A stretch of 64,000 nt of DNA from Sympetrum striolatum. Lineage: Eukaryota > Arthropoda > Insecta > Odonata > Libellulidae. Position 1 is the stretch's first letter. Each line of letters begins with the position of its first letter. The notes below the pieces were generated by a model. That model had not been told where the DNA came from. It did no database searches and saw only the letters and a program-made list of their open reading frames with translations. The stretch covers positions 34,815,393 through 34,879,392 of the forward strand of contig OX388350.1 in assembly GCA_947579665.1 (NCBI GenBank). Reading direction: 5' to 3'. Of this stretch, positions 51,476 to 62,668 are shown one piece after another. A program made the position numbers and the translations under genes.

Positions 51476-52012
51476 ATCTCGATTACTTTGTAGATGCTAC
51501 TCTACGAAGTACGTAGCTGGTGGGCAATTTCATGAAATTATCTCAACCTATATTTTCTTTTCGGATAGTGTAGTAGTATTCACAAAGTTCCCACCAGATA
51601 CACAAAAAAATGGAATAACAATTTATTCATGAGGAATAGGAATGAAAGCATAAGTTACAGCGCGGCTTAGTGCTTCTCGAAGATGAATGTAAGGTATCTG
51701 TTTTATTTTAACCTGAATGTGTTACTAAATTATAGCTGTCAAAGGATTTCGTGTATATTATATCCTAAGCATTAGCAGAAGTAGAACATTTTCTATGTTA
51801 ACAAAAGGAGATGGGATAACAAATAAATGTATAAACACAATTTCTCTCTTCATACACGAGGAACGTTTTCATTACTCTCTAAAGAAATTCGCTTTCAATT
51901 TGGAGAGAGCAATTTTATCTCAGCGGCATCGCGATTTGTAAACTGATTAAGGTACATTCATTTATGCCGTATTTCTATTATAAAATACGCTCTTCGATAG
52001 AGAAAAATGTTA
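51476..52012. repeat. Duplicated block, copy 1 (about 540 bp)
   Basis: It shares with 54072-54632, in order, 'gaagtacgtag', 'atctcaacctatat', 'aaatggaataacaatttatt', 'ttctcgaagatgaatg', 'aaggatttcgtgtat', 'gaggaacgtt' and 'tttatgccgtatttctatta'. Many substitutions and small indels separate the copies. No reading frame is kept. Confidence 0.85.
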
Positions 52013-53230
52013 AGCTACCTATCCTGTTGTGTATCTGCACTTATATTAGTTCTAGAAGAATAATAGAGTAAAAACTTTGCATATATTTCGGTTTGATAAT
52101 TTGGCATCTTTTTGTAAAAATGTAATATTCTCGAAATTAGAACATGGAAAAAGAAAACACTAATTCAAATAATCCTAGAGAGATAAAATATGAGAGAATA
52201 CGAGTAATATTGAATTCATAACTCGCATAATAAATTCGATATTACTTTCATATAATCTTAAAAAAACCTTAAAGAGTTGAGTCATCATTTGCGTTTACCT
52301 CCCCTAAAATGCATGATTTGTTCCTGATAAAACGCTGTACACAACATACAAATCAGATTAAGTGAAACATGCCTGTTATCCTTTCACATTGGCCTCAAAG
52401 AAAATAATTTTTTAGCTATTTCTTTTTACTGTTATGAATTAAGATTTTGATACCCGTGGGTCGACTATAAGGTCATCCTTAAGAAGAAATTTCAGTTTCG
52501 CGAAACCAACTGCAACCGTGAAATATTAAATTCTTAAGTAGAGAAATCGCTTTCCTTGCTTTACATTCCAAATAGATTTTTTTTCACTATAGACAATTCC
52601 TAAGCCTTAGACTAATTACAAATTTGTTTAATATCTTTACCAATACATCACATGAAAGAGATAGGAGTATTTTTTTAAAATAATTTTCTAGGCCGAATAA
52701 AATTACTGGAAAACTGTCCTCAATAAATGGCTAGAAGATTTTGCACATGATCAGCTGAAAATTGGTATGGGACAATTATCTACAAATCAGGATGTGTTAT
52801 TGAAAAATCTCAGAACCTTTTTAATAAAGAATATATCATTTTGTTGGCAGTACATTTAAGATGTCAATTTAATTATAAAACATGATATAAATCCCTGCTT
52901 GAATTATGATTACTATGTTACATGGTTCTATGTTTTCCATTTCATGTTATGATTTTACTTAAATTTGTTTGGTTACGAATATATACTCTTTGAAAAAGTG
53001 TCCATTGGAATCTGTAATATAAAGGCTATATAATGTAAATACTTCATTTAAACAAGCAGTAACAGAAGAGAAGCGAACTTGCAAACAGTTTCCTCCTTTT
53101 TTCTGTTAGTGATGCAACTGTTAAGTAGCGATTCACTTTGTATGCAACGCCTCAACGTACTTCAAATCTAATGAGAAGATCATCCCAACGTACACCTCCT
53201 ATTTTTAACGAGCATGAGAATTCACTTTAA
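52013..53230. other. AT-rich stretch, nothing recognised
   Basis: No motif or partner copy in the window. Confidence 0.5.
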
Positions 53231-53234
53231 CTGA

Positions 53235-53420
53235 TTATTGTGACTCGCGATAAAACCTCCAATACCGAGAGAAACATTGCCATGCAATGGAAACCATCAT
53301 CAGCCTCTCTTCATCCAAAATGTAGGTAGAGAAAACGATAGGCTCGGATCCTTGACTGTAATTGAATGCCACCGTACACCTTAATACCTTACGGCTAACT
53401 CCCTCACACAAGAAAACCAT
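53235..53420 (-). other. Short frame with VFLxEGV peptide, member C
   Basis: The minus frame runs 61 codons from an ATG at 53420 (open about ten codons further upstream). It starts MVFLCEGVSRKVLRC and later has QGSEPIVFSTY. Member A (53545-53727, minus) reads KVFLREGVPSLCSC and QGQSIVFDTY, with a three-residue length difference between the two blocks. Member B (54824-55036) shares only the first block. The product is not recognised. It may be a decayed exon or coding piece of a repeated unit. Confidence 0.3.
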
Positions 53421-53544
53421 TTCCCTTACGCGGCGACGTGGTAAACTTTAACGGAAATCGATTGTAGGGTCCTCATCGAATGCTTTCTGAAGCGATGGAA
53501 CGGGGAAACCATTGGCTAATGGATACTTCCACAATTCGGATCAA

Positions 53545-53727
53545 TTACCAAGATGACGAGAAAGATTCTATGTCGCAGTATGTATCGAAAACAATGCTTT
53601 GTCCCTGAAGAATGATCTTCGGGAATCGATGGGTCGCGTAGCACGAACATAACGAAGGTACACCTTCTCGGAGGAAAACCTTGACAACCTTATTGATAGA
53701 TTTAAGGAGAGACAATTTGGAACATGG
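53545..53727 (-). other. Short frame with VFLREGV peptide, member A
   Basis: The minus frame is open from 53727 to a TAA at 53545-53547, without an ATG start. It contains SLLKSINKVVKVFLREGVPS followed by LCSCYATH, and later QGQSIVFDTY. The 65 bases 53628-53692 match 54910-54973 at about 58 positions by my count, and three of the seven differences are silent in this frame. Function unknown. Confidence 0.3.
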
Positions 53728-54066
53728 CTATTAATGAATTAGATGTTTTAAATTTCCATAGCCGTCTTTGTCGGAGTTCCTCATCTCATTTCCCGGTATT
53801 CGGAGAAAATAAGAAAGGAATGCCGCACTTTTAAGATACCCAAAGTGCTTAGCTCTCGTCGTCAGGGGTGATAAAGTACAAATATTTATTAATGCATTAT
53901 TTAAATTACATGTATGTATTTCATTACCCCTGAAGACGAGAGCTTAGCTCTTGTATTTGGCACTTTGGTATCTTAAAAGTGCGGTATTCCTTTCTTATTT
54001 TCTCCGAATACCGGGGAATGAGATGAGGAACGCCGACAAAGACATTTGGAGATTTAAAACCTCTAA
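53710..54066. mobile_element. Foldback element (aacgccgacaaa family), full copy
   Basis: The left arm (about 53741-53881) and right arm (about 53917-54065) are inverted repeats of roughly 145 bases with high identity. They share ctcatctcatttcccggtat, 'cggagaaaataagaaagga', 'cacttttaagatac', 'aaagtgc' and 'agctctcg'. A spacer of about 35 AT-rich bases separates them. The outer flank 'ggaacatggctattaatgaa' is shared with the deleted copy at 48365, so the element extends past the arm on the left. No coding frame. It lies just before duplicated block copy 2. Confidence 0.9.
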
Positions 54067-54071
54067 CTTAA

Positions 54072-54632
54072 GGTAGATGCTCTTCTACAAAGTACGTAAC
54101 GTGTAGGCAATATTCTGACATAATCTCAACCTATATAATCTATATATACTTTCCTTTATACTTCCTCCCTTGAATTATGCGAAAGCTTTTCAGATAAAGT
54201 AGTAGTATTTGCAAAGCTTCCACCAAATACGCAAACATAAATGGAATAGCACTTTATTCACGAGAAACAGGGATGAAAGCATAAATTACTGTACGGTTTG
54301 GTGTTTTTCGAAGATGAATGCAAGGTATCTGTTTTTCTAACCTAAATGTTTTCCAAATTTATAGCTTTCAAAGGGTTTCGTGTGTATTGTATCTTGAGCA
54401 CTAGTAGTAGCAAAATATTTTTTATGCTCTTAAATGGAGATGGGAAAATGAATAGAGTAGTCCCTTCTTATCCAAGGAACGTTCTCATTACTCCCTAAAG
54501 GAATTCGCATTTCAATTCGTAGCGAGCGTTACTATCTCAGCGATATTGCCAATTACAAACTGATCAAGGTACGACATTTATTTATGCCGTATTTCTACTG
54601 TAAAATACGCTCTCTGACAAAGAAAATTTTTA
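54072..54632. repeat. Duplicated block, copy 2 (about 560 bp)
   Basis: It is the partner of 51476-52012, about 2.6 kb downstream in the same orientation. It has extra AT-rich sequence near 54130-54190 and lacks a few bases elsewhere. It begins within ten bases of the right end of the foldback. Confidence 0.85.
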
Positions 54633-54823
54633 ATGCCACCGTGGCGAACTCACATACTGTTTGTTTACCGGTTGTCATGAATGCATTTTGCAAACCAATC
54701 AATAAGGATAGTTGAAAAGAATCAGCCATTTTACCTGCGACGAGTCATACGAGTCATCTAGGCAACGTAATTCATTATTTCCTGAGGAGTTTGATGTGTT
54801 TCTTGTTAATCAAAACACCCATT

Positions 54824-55036
54824 TTATTTACTCTCGAAAGCTACTGTAATAAATTCAATAAAAACCACTACCTCGCCTAGACTACCAATTGCGACGACCT
54901 TCAGAATGTGATGGGTCGCGTAGCACGAAAATAACGACGGTACCCCTTCGCGGAGGAAAACTGTGGCAACCTTAATAGAAGAGACGACATCTTTCGAGAG
55001 GGATGAAAATGAGGAATTGAAAGCTGAAAGAATCAA
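54824..55036 (-). other. Short frame with VFLREGV peptide, member B
   Basis: The 70-codon minus frame from an ATG at 55036 contains SLSKDVVSSIKVATVFLREG followed by VPSLFSCYATH. The DNA of this segment (54910-54973) is closely similar to member A. Downstream the peptide diverges to a hydrophobic GEVVVFIEFITVAF stretch. No family is recognised. The shared core could reflect a duplicated exon or merely recent duplication of non-coding DNA. Confidence 0.3.
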
Positions 55037-55347
55037 CAGGGGAAGACAATGGAAGTTAGACAGGCATAAGAATTGCCTCAGTCGAACAGTCGCTGTATTC
55101 TGAATCCATCGCGACTAACTCAGTGAGACGGAATCCGACTAAGAGGATTGAATTAGAGTCGAGAAACCTCGGACAACGAAGCACATCTTTACTGGCCGTA
55201 TTTTTCTCAAGTCTTATGATTCTAACACTCAAGAATCTCCAAAATTAATTTGAATATTATTATCAAAAGTATACAAAAAATTGCTCGTTTCTTATAGTAA
55301 AGCTTGAACTTTACGCATGTTAACCTCCAAGATAACTTTTAATGTTT
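55037..55347. other. Unique stretch, nothing recognised
   Basis: CpG-bearing sequence near 55080-55190 lacks a frame or partner. Confidence 0.45.
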
Positions 55348-55543
55348 CATGAACAAAACAGGAACAACTTCCAAAGAAAACTAATTCCGTTTTTTTAATA
55401 ACTAAGCAAATTACACACTAAATAGAGAACACACGACATGCTTCGATGCTTAAGCACCATTTTCAAGTGAAGTATGTAATTTGCTTATTTATAAGAAACG
55501 GAATTATTTTCCATTGGAAGAGTTGTTCCTGTTTTGTTCTTTC
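55348..55543. mobile_element. Foldback element with about 70-bp arms
   Basis: The left arm (55348-55417: 'gaacaaaacaggaacaactt', 'aattccgtttt', 'taagcaaattac') is mirrored by the right arm (55472-55543: 'gtaatttgctta', 'aaacggaatta', 'gttgttcctgttttgttc'), with a few mismatches and gaps. The roughly 55-base centre contains 'acgacatgcttcgatgctta'. No second copy is present in the window, so mobility is inferred from structure only. Confidence 0.82.
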
Positions 55544-56094
55544 GTCATGGATTACCACAAAGTAACTCGTCATTCAGTTGATTTTTGTTTCAATATTTAT
55601 TATCCAATTCATAACTATATCAAAACCCTGTTTACTCATACGCTATCCAAATCATAAGTACCTGGCATAAGGTATATCATTTTATTTGATCCGTTATATT
55701 TTTGCAACATTACGAGTAATCCAAGTAACATTTGCAAAAAAATCTCGTCTTATGTTTGGTTAATCAATGCATGTGATTATTATCCAAATTTCTCGTAATT
55801 TTAACTTTATATGTAGAGTAAATTTGCTCAGAATTGTACAGAAGTAAGTGTACGTGCACCTATTTGAAGTATCAAATTTTTAATTTGTAAACGATCAATT
55901 CTGCCATTAACCTTATATTTGTGATAAGTAAATTACCAATTGAGCCTTAAATTATTAAAAATGGCACTACTAGAACATTTTCTTCGCCAAATGTACATGT
56001 CTGTATTTACACATATGTAATTAATGTACAAATAGTAGTAGTAAGAAAAACGAAAGGCCATGTGCTCGATTTTACATGAAGAAGGAGAAAAAGT
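55544..56094. other. AT-rich stretch, nothing recognised
   Basis: No motif or partner copy seen. Confidence 0.5.
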
Positions 56095-56175
56095 CTGCCA
56101 AAGCCGAGACTCAAACCCGAATCTCACATTTGCCGTGTGGTAGCAGTACCCAGTTGAGACACTACGACAGAGTCA
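56095..56175 (-). mobile_element. tRNA-derived SINE head, family 3
   Basis: On the minus strand 'cgtagtgtctcaactgggta' fits an A box and 'attcgggtttgagtctcggc' a B box, about 35 bases apart, which is a tRNA-like layout. The anticodon arm does not pair convincingly, so it is not a working tRNA. No other copy of the body was found here. Confidence 0.55.
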
Positions 56176-56219
56176 TCTCTCCTTCTCTTTCTGAAACTAT
56201 AATTGGACAAGATGTGCTT

Positions 56220-56345
56220 GTAAAAATACTTTTGAAGTGACTCGACAGCTGAGATAATTTCACACTTGGGCCACCACTGGGAATAGAATCCGGAACCGCT
56301 TTTTCCTCAAGAGAACGCCCCAGCGAAGTGGCTTCCCGGGAGTCC
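56220..56345 (-). mobile_element. Diverged SINE related to family 2
   Basis: On the minus strand 'aaagcggttccggattctat' and 'tcccagtggtggccc' match the family 2 head, and 'ccaagtgtgaaattatctca', 'gctgtcgagtcactt' match its body (ccaatgtgcgaaatgaccaa, gctgtcaaagcactt). The B box has lost the CG. It is older than the copies at 30419 and 44331, or a subfamily. It lies about 45 bases from the family 3 head, in the same orientation. Confidence 0.7.
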
Positions 56346-57569
56346 TGCCATTAACATATGCAAGAGCAAATATAAACAGACACAATTGCCATTTATGTAT
56401 CTTTCATTTTCTCAGACCTTCAAAAAATAGCAGATAATTTCTCAAATCCCTTCAAAAAGAAATATATACGCTGTGGATGAATCATAAAGTTATTACACAA
56501 ATTTATTATCTTTGTAAAGATTCTTACGACTTAAAATTTCATTTGATATTTTTTCCAACTGAAAAAAGTTCTGCTGAAAGACTTCAATCCCATCCACCTT
56601 ATTTACAAGCAGGTATTCATATTTATTTCTCATGACTGGATGAGTGACAGGAGTGAAAAACGTTTCATATTAATTGAAAAGCATCTAACAGATTCCTGAA
56701 TATAAACTCAATATCCCGCATTGACCCAAGAAATCGAAAATTTCTTTCTAATGGTCAAAGTAAAAGATTTACTCGATCACACATAAAGTCACTTGAATCA
56801 TCGCATCTTTGGGTACCTTACTCCCAATGTGAACACTGGTGCATAAAATAATTGAGAAATTTCGCACACAAATACTCAAATCGAAAGCATTAGCGTAATT
56901 CAATAGCATCAATGTAAAAAATTTTATTAAACATTAAATTATTACTATACTTCAATTAGAGTGAGTCAAAAAAACGTTATTTTCCAAATCAAATCAGCCC
57001 TATGCGGGGAAGTTCTCTACTGATGTGAGGATCTCGCATGCAATTTTTTTTCGAAATCGGATAATATTTACCACTCCAGCCCGAGGCCTTACGTTAATAA
57101 TGTGCCAAAATACAGGCGCAAATTAGAAATAAACTATGGAGATACCAACATTTTAGTAAGAATCAACATTTCCTTACTTTCTATTTATCAATTTTCGGAA
57201 ATGTTAAATTTATTAACGCAATCTATTATTCTACGGCGACTGGGAAGGGTCAATAAATTTTGAGCATAGGCAACCCATAATAAAACTTGAGAAAAAGAAG
57301 AACACTTACACTTTTACCATAGTAATTTAATAAACTCACGAACGTGGTTTCGATCTATAAAATCATCATCCTCCTATCACAGGCAACCCGTAAAGCAACC
57401 GAAATTTCCTCCGAAATAGGAAATCACTTCGCATTATGCCTTTAGGAAGCATTATTTTCATTTATTTACAAATTTTATTCCTTAATAAATTTCTCAGCCA
57501 TCATTTGGCATGAATTAATCAGTAGAAAAAACCTACAAATTATATATTTTGAAAATAACGTTAATTTAT
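56346..57569. other. AT-rich stretch, nothing recognised
   Basis: No motif or partner copy seen. Confidence 0.5.
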
Positions 57570-57772
57570 TCCTAAGTTCAAAAAGTTCCCAAACTTATTT
57601 TTTCCGCGAAAACGCCTAGCAGGAGAAATTTTAAATTCTAGTGGTAGATAGCGCCACATAATTTGGATACAACTACCTACCACCTTCATATCTATCGCCA
57701 GAATTTTACATTTCCTTGCTCGGCGTTTTCGCGGGAAAAAATGAGTTCAGGAATTTTTTGAACATAGTAGTG
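57570..57772. mobile_element. Palindromic MITE (ggtggtaga family), copy 2
   Basis: Left 'ttcaaaaagttcccaaactt', 'cgcgaaaacgcctagcagga' and 'gtggtagatagcgccac' are mirrored on the right by 'ctatcgccagaattttac', 'ctcggcgttttcgcggg' and 'gaattttttgaacatag'. It matches the copy at 35574-35797 in both arms. This copy keeps 'gtagatagcgccac' on the left arm, while copy 1 keeps its reverse complement on the right arm. Confidence 0.88.
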
Positions 57773-58252
57773 TAAGTATATACCATATGTAATAATATAT
57801 GCTAATAACTTATGAATATATTCTATTATACAATGGATAAACTGCTTCATTGATTCTGAGATAAAGCTCAGGTACCTGCAGCGACCACGAATCGAGTCTC
57901 CGTCCTCGCGTTTGTGAGACAAGTTTGATAAACATCTCCACGTTTCGCCCCTTAACCCAGCGCGCCAGCTGTTTACGACATCTGCTCCAAATATTCTACT
58001 ATAATACTTAACCTTTGTCGTCAAGAAAAGGAACATTTAGGAAACGTATGAAACAAATTGTCGCTCTGAAACGTGCTTCGGCACTTAAATGATTAAAACA
58101 GACGTTGCTGAAGAGGGCATTATATCGACTTTCTCCACCACTAAGAAAAATACCCGTATTTAGCTTTTCGAAATCTGTTCCCGAAAGTTGATACCGGCGT
58201 GAATAGTAAAGTTACGAATAATTGCATATGACCGCTTCCATTATGATCGCTT
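57773..58252. other. Unique stretch, nothing recognised
   Basis: A 114-codon minus frame (57692-58036) runs into the MITE and has no family motif. CpG-bearing sequence lies near 57880-57930. Confidence 0.45.
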
Positions 58253-58680
58253 TTGTTGCACAGTAACGAAAAGTTAATTATATCTTTGAAAATATATAAC
58301 ATGCTGCCAAATGAGCTGAAGGAAATTAAGGATGTGCGTTTCCAAAAAGGTATAAAGAGTACTCGCTTTGCAGGACATTTTATAGGGTTGACGAATTTCT
58401 TAATGAAAGTAATAGTTGTTTGTAAATATGTATGTATCTAATTGTATCCTGCTGTAACCACTGTACTGCAAGTATCTTAGGTGTGTGCGCGTTTATATTT
58501 ATGTAAATCCAACATATTCTGTATGATAACCCTAATTAATAATGTAATTTAGATTTGTAATTTTCATAAGCAATTAGTGTATTCACTAAGTAATGAGCAA
58601 TGTGACTAATCCTATACATACTTTTTCTGTCGTTGGATCAATTAAATATTTATAATTATTAATAAACATTTCTTCAACGG
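58253..58680 (+). mobile_element. Possible LINE 3' remnant
   Basis: The plus frame at 58253-58441 contains SLKIYNMLPNELKEIKDVRF, which resembles the 'K(I/L)(F/Y)NxLPxxIK' segment near the C-terminus of many non-LTR reverse transcriptases. About 240 bases of AT-rich sequence ending 'caattaaatatttataatta' follow, in the position of a 3' UTR. Only about 20 residues support the call, so it is tentative. Confidence 0.4.
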
Positions 58681-60762
58681 CTTTGAATAAGGTCAAACTC
58701 CAAAACTGTTCCTTTAAACAGATACCACTCAAACAGTTGGAAATCAAAATAACAACCCTTGAATTTCAGAAAGAAAGAACTTTATCTGCGCAATGTATGT
58801 ACATTGAAAGATGGGAAATTAAAGTCATTTAATGGTATATCTCTTCTCGAATTCCATTTCTCATTCAAAGTCAGGGCACATTCATCTAGCAAACAATCGT
58901 TATCCTAACCTAACCCTTACCCTATAAGCTGATTCTTATTATTTTTTATTTTAATGACGTTCGTTTCTTGTTCACGAATTACATATAGACACAAGTTAAT
59001 TACGTTGGCCGTTATCTCAACTATTGACTGACGAACTCCCGTGCTGTATTGGACTGGTAGAAAACCTTTTCTACCGCAGTCCTCTCGAATTATGTTGAAT
59101 TATGAAAATGTTGCTTACACTTTAAGTACCCCAAAAAGGAAAAAATTAGTAAATCGTATTTTGGGATATTAAAATCTAGACAAATGTGATCAAGATTGGT
59201 GAGTCATAAGTCATTACCTCCTCTTGTTACGTCCTTGAGGGCAATCGATTTATAAAATGTAAAAATATCTTTTTATTTCAACAATTTGCGGTTACTTAAA
59301 TACAGAAACTGATGGGGCATTGAATTCCAAGAGAATACTCGAACTTCACCACAATTTTCGTTTGTTTTCAATACATTAATGAAGACATTTCCACATAGCA
59401 GTGGTCACGGAATTTCTCACGCTCAAACGTCACGGATTTCAAACGAGCAATTCTACAAACCATAATTTCTATTGTACGAATGCACGTAAATTAAAACATA
59501 CATGCAGAGAGCTAAAGACGCATAAATATTCCTTCTCTCATTTTTTCCCGTATTTCCTTCCTCTTAGTCCCCTTCCTGTCTGCACTCTACCTTTCAAAAA
59601 GTTACTCAACTCCTCGTGAGCCTTCACATTAATCTTCTTCCACATCCTGTCCTCCATCTTTCTTTACCAGACACCCATTATTGTTGATTAACCGCCGAAA
59701 AGCAAAAGTTTTCTGCGAACTCATTGTTCTTCCCCCAGATAGAGAGGAATGTAAGGACCTGACCCATTTACCCACGGTCGAAAGTTTTTAGTTCATCGGG
59801 GATGAGCCCCATCGAGTCTCGCCCCTTAAAATTTATTTTTTACGCGAGTGACGAAGGAAGAAATATCGTTCGCCCATTTGGCGCAGGGATGTACAGATGG
59901 CGTAATGGCTGCATGAAAAATGTTTTCTCTCATCGGCAATTAGAGGCTGAATTCATTGACTTTTGGTCACTCGTTGAAGGTAAATGTATGCGTTCAGAAT
60001 TCAAAGTATTTTATTGATGAGGAACGTCACTGGAGGCTACGTGTTGGAATTATTTTTTTTTTGTTTTCAAATTTGGTACGGATTCGATTAAGGCTCATTT
60101 CACACAGCTGTGGAGTTTTTCCTCCATTACTTTGATCGTGGATGAATACATTTCATCTCATTTTATTATTTAAACCCGTTTTAACCTTCAGATGATGCAT
60201 ATTAGGTTCATGGAGACTTGAAAGTGTATTTTTCTCACTTGTGATATTAATATTATTATTTTTTTAACTGTAACTAATTAAATAAAGTATTAATTTAATT
60301 TTTGTAATGATCAACAAGATTTTTACTGTGTTATCGAAGCAAATATTCGCTGTACTCTCTTAGGTATGTATGTGACTCAAGCATTAATACATTTCTTAAT
60401 TATTTAAAAACAAATCTCAGTTCCATATTTAATTTTTCTAAATGTAACCTACTCTTTGCTAGATGAACGGCGATATTAACAGAATTACGACCAAGTTCTT
60501 CAAAGAAAAGTTTTAAAAGTAAAAATTTACAAAGTACAGCATAAAGATTATTCAAAATTGACAAAACTGAAATATGTATAAATCCAAAAAATACTTCTCA
60601 AAGACCAAAGTGAATATTTAAATTGGTTTAACCAAAAATAAATAAAGAAAAAGAATTCACTAGAATAATTTATAATGTCATACATTAATAGCATCTGTAG
60701 AAGAAGATTCTAGTTTCTAGAAACTAATTCTTGCGATATATTCCATTCCAATACGTATCTGA
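58681..60762. other. Mostly AT-rich; GC-richer patch at about 59740-60030
   Basis: The patch ('cacggtcgaaag', 'cgcccatttggcgcaggg') spans a 71-codon plus frame without motif. Pyrimidine-rich sequence lies at 59530-59690. No repeat partner found for either. Confidence 0.4.
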
Positions 60763-61077
60763 ATTCATTTTTTAATTACAGCATCAAAATTTTGGTACTC
60801 CCTGCCCCACAGGATTAAAAACTCCACCTCAATACAATCTTTCAAAAACAATCTATTCAACCATCTTCTTTTACTTTATGATTAATTTTTGTTATGTTTT
60901 CTATATTTTGTTTTTTTTGCAAATTGTGTACATATTATGTAATCTTTTTTACTACTGTATAGTTTATATTCTGACTGTATTTTAGCATAATGTTGGGAGC
61001 AAATATGTATTCTTTTCAGCTCTAATGGGAATACCCCCAGAGCTACAATAAACCAATCTATCTATCTGTCTATCTTT
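60763..61077 (+). mobile_element. LINE 3' end with (TATC)n tail
   Basis: A frame open from 60763 to a TAA at 60883-60885 ends with WYSLPHRIKNSTSIQSFKNN and then LFNHLLLLYD. That is the closing motif of CR1/Jockey-like reverse transcriptases (W-N-x-LP...S-x-x-x-FK-x-x-L). A 3' UTR of about 175 bases follows, containing 'ctaatgggaatacccccaga' and 'ctacaataaaccaatc', and then a 'ctatctatctgtctatct' tail. It is strongly 5'-truncated. It is a different subfamily from the elements at 15885 and 31202, whose 3' UTRs do not match. Confidence 0.82.
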
Positions 61078-62664
61078 AGGCAAGACTGCGTTGTTTCATA
61101 AGGTACTCGAAATGAACACTCATATAGTGGAAATAAATACCCAAACTCGAAAATAATGGTATCTAAACAGGTGGATTGGCTAATTACTCTGGTACCATAG
61201 GGAAGAATATAGTAAAACTTATTCAAACGTCAATTACACCAATTAAGGTCATAGATAACTTCTCGGGTATAGATAGGCATTTCATATTTTTTTAATATTT
61301 AACAAAATCCCAATTAATTCCATGCTCCAAAAGAACTGTAAGCGGCTATGTGCATTAAAATTAGTTATTATTATGCAAATAGACACTGTGATTACCAAAA
61401 ATAATCTATCGGAATAGAAGAAAATCATCTTCAATCAACATTTTCAGTGGTGGCGATAAGCAAATATTGTTATTCAGAGAGAAAACATTGAAAAAATTAA
61501 TTAACACTTTTAAATCTACATTTTACGATAGAAAAAGATAATATTAACTACGTCTTGTGGAAAAATCAGATATACATTTGTAATTTTACCGCGGTATAAA
61601 AGATAAAAAAACATAGACTAAACTGAAGCACATATTTTCCATTTAAAGGGATGTGGGAACGAAATATAAGTGAATCATTTCTGTTTTAATGCTACTGTGA
61701 ATCATTTAATACCCCGGGAAACTGATTGTGCATTTAAGTATGACAGAAAAACTTGCTAAAAGATAGCAAATACAACCAAAGAGATGAATATGATGCAATA
61801 CAGGAGAGAGAAGTCTACATTTCAAGCATAATGAAAAGTAACTGCACACCTTTCAAATAGCAAGAAAAGAAAAACTGGAACACGGCTGTTGGAATTCGTC
61901 AACCTCTAAACCTTTCAAATAGTCTAAAATAGGAACGTAGAATTATTTTCTTTGATAAAATTATCTAAATATAAAGATTATACTTTTCTTTTCGTGGAGA
62001 TTATAAATTTTACTTATACTACATATAGCTGATGATCTTCATTTTACACCACGATACATCAAAACACATGACTGAATTTAATATTAAACAATCCCCTTAA
62101 AGTTATATATTCACTTAGAATTTATGGAATTTATTGTATTTATATTTTAGCTATGAAAGAGATATGACAAATCTTTGTACAATAGAATGAATGGGAATCT
62201 AATAAAGAATAACAAGGCTATTTTCCGAAATTAAATTAATTTAGAATATTTTTATATTAATCGAGGATATTAAAATATAGCACTAATCCCAGAAAGCTGT
62301 AGAAATTACCTTTGACAGTAAATTTCATAATATGAGACCTAATTCATTGCGAGAATAAATAAATCCATGGACTTTTATTGATAAGGCTAAGATTAAATGT
62401 AAAAATACTGCAATTATCAATTATAATATACATAATATCAAGCGTATCCCCAATTATTTTCCTACAAATGTCTCCAAACCTTCAGAAACACTTAGAAAGC
62501 TTACTGAAAAGTATTCCTCACATTCAGAAAATGGTTATAATGTTTTAAAAAAATTTCTTAAATATTTTCTTCCTTAATTATAACCAAATATTTTCACTTT
62601 GGATGGTTTTGTTCACGGATCTAGTACCTCTGGTTACACCGAATCGAACAATCTATTGATAGAT
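61078..62664. other. AT-rich stretch with a foldback-family scrap
   Basis: At 61870-61912 the words 'ctggaacacggctgtt' and 'aacctctaaacc' match the two outer ends of the aacgccgacaaa foldback family, with almost everything between them missing. Nothing else recognised. Confidence 0.5.
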
Positions 62665-62668
62665 AACT

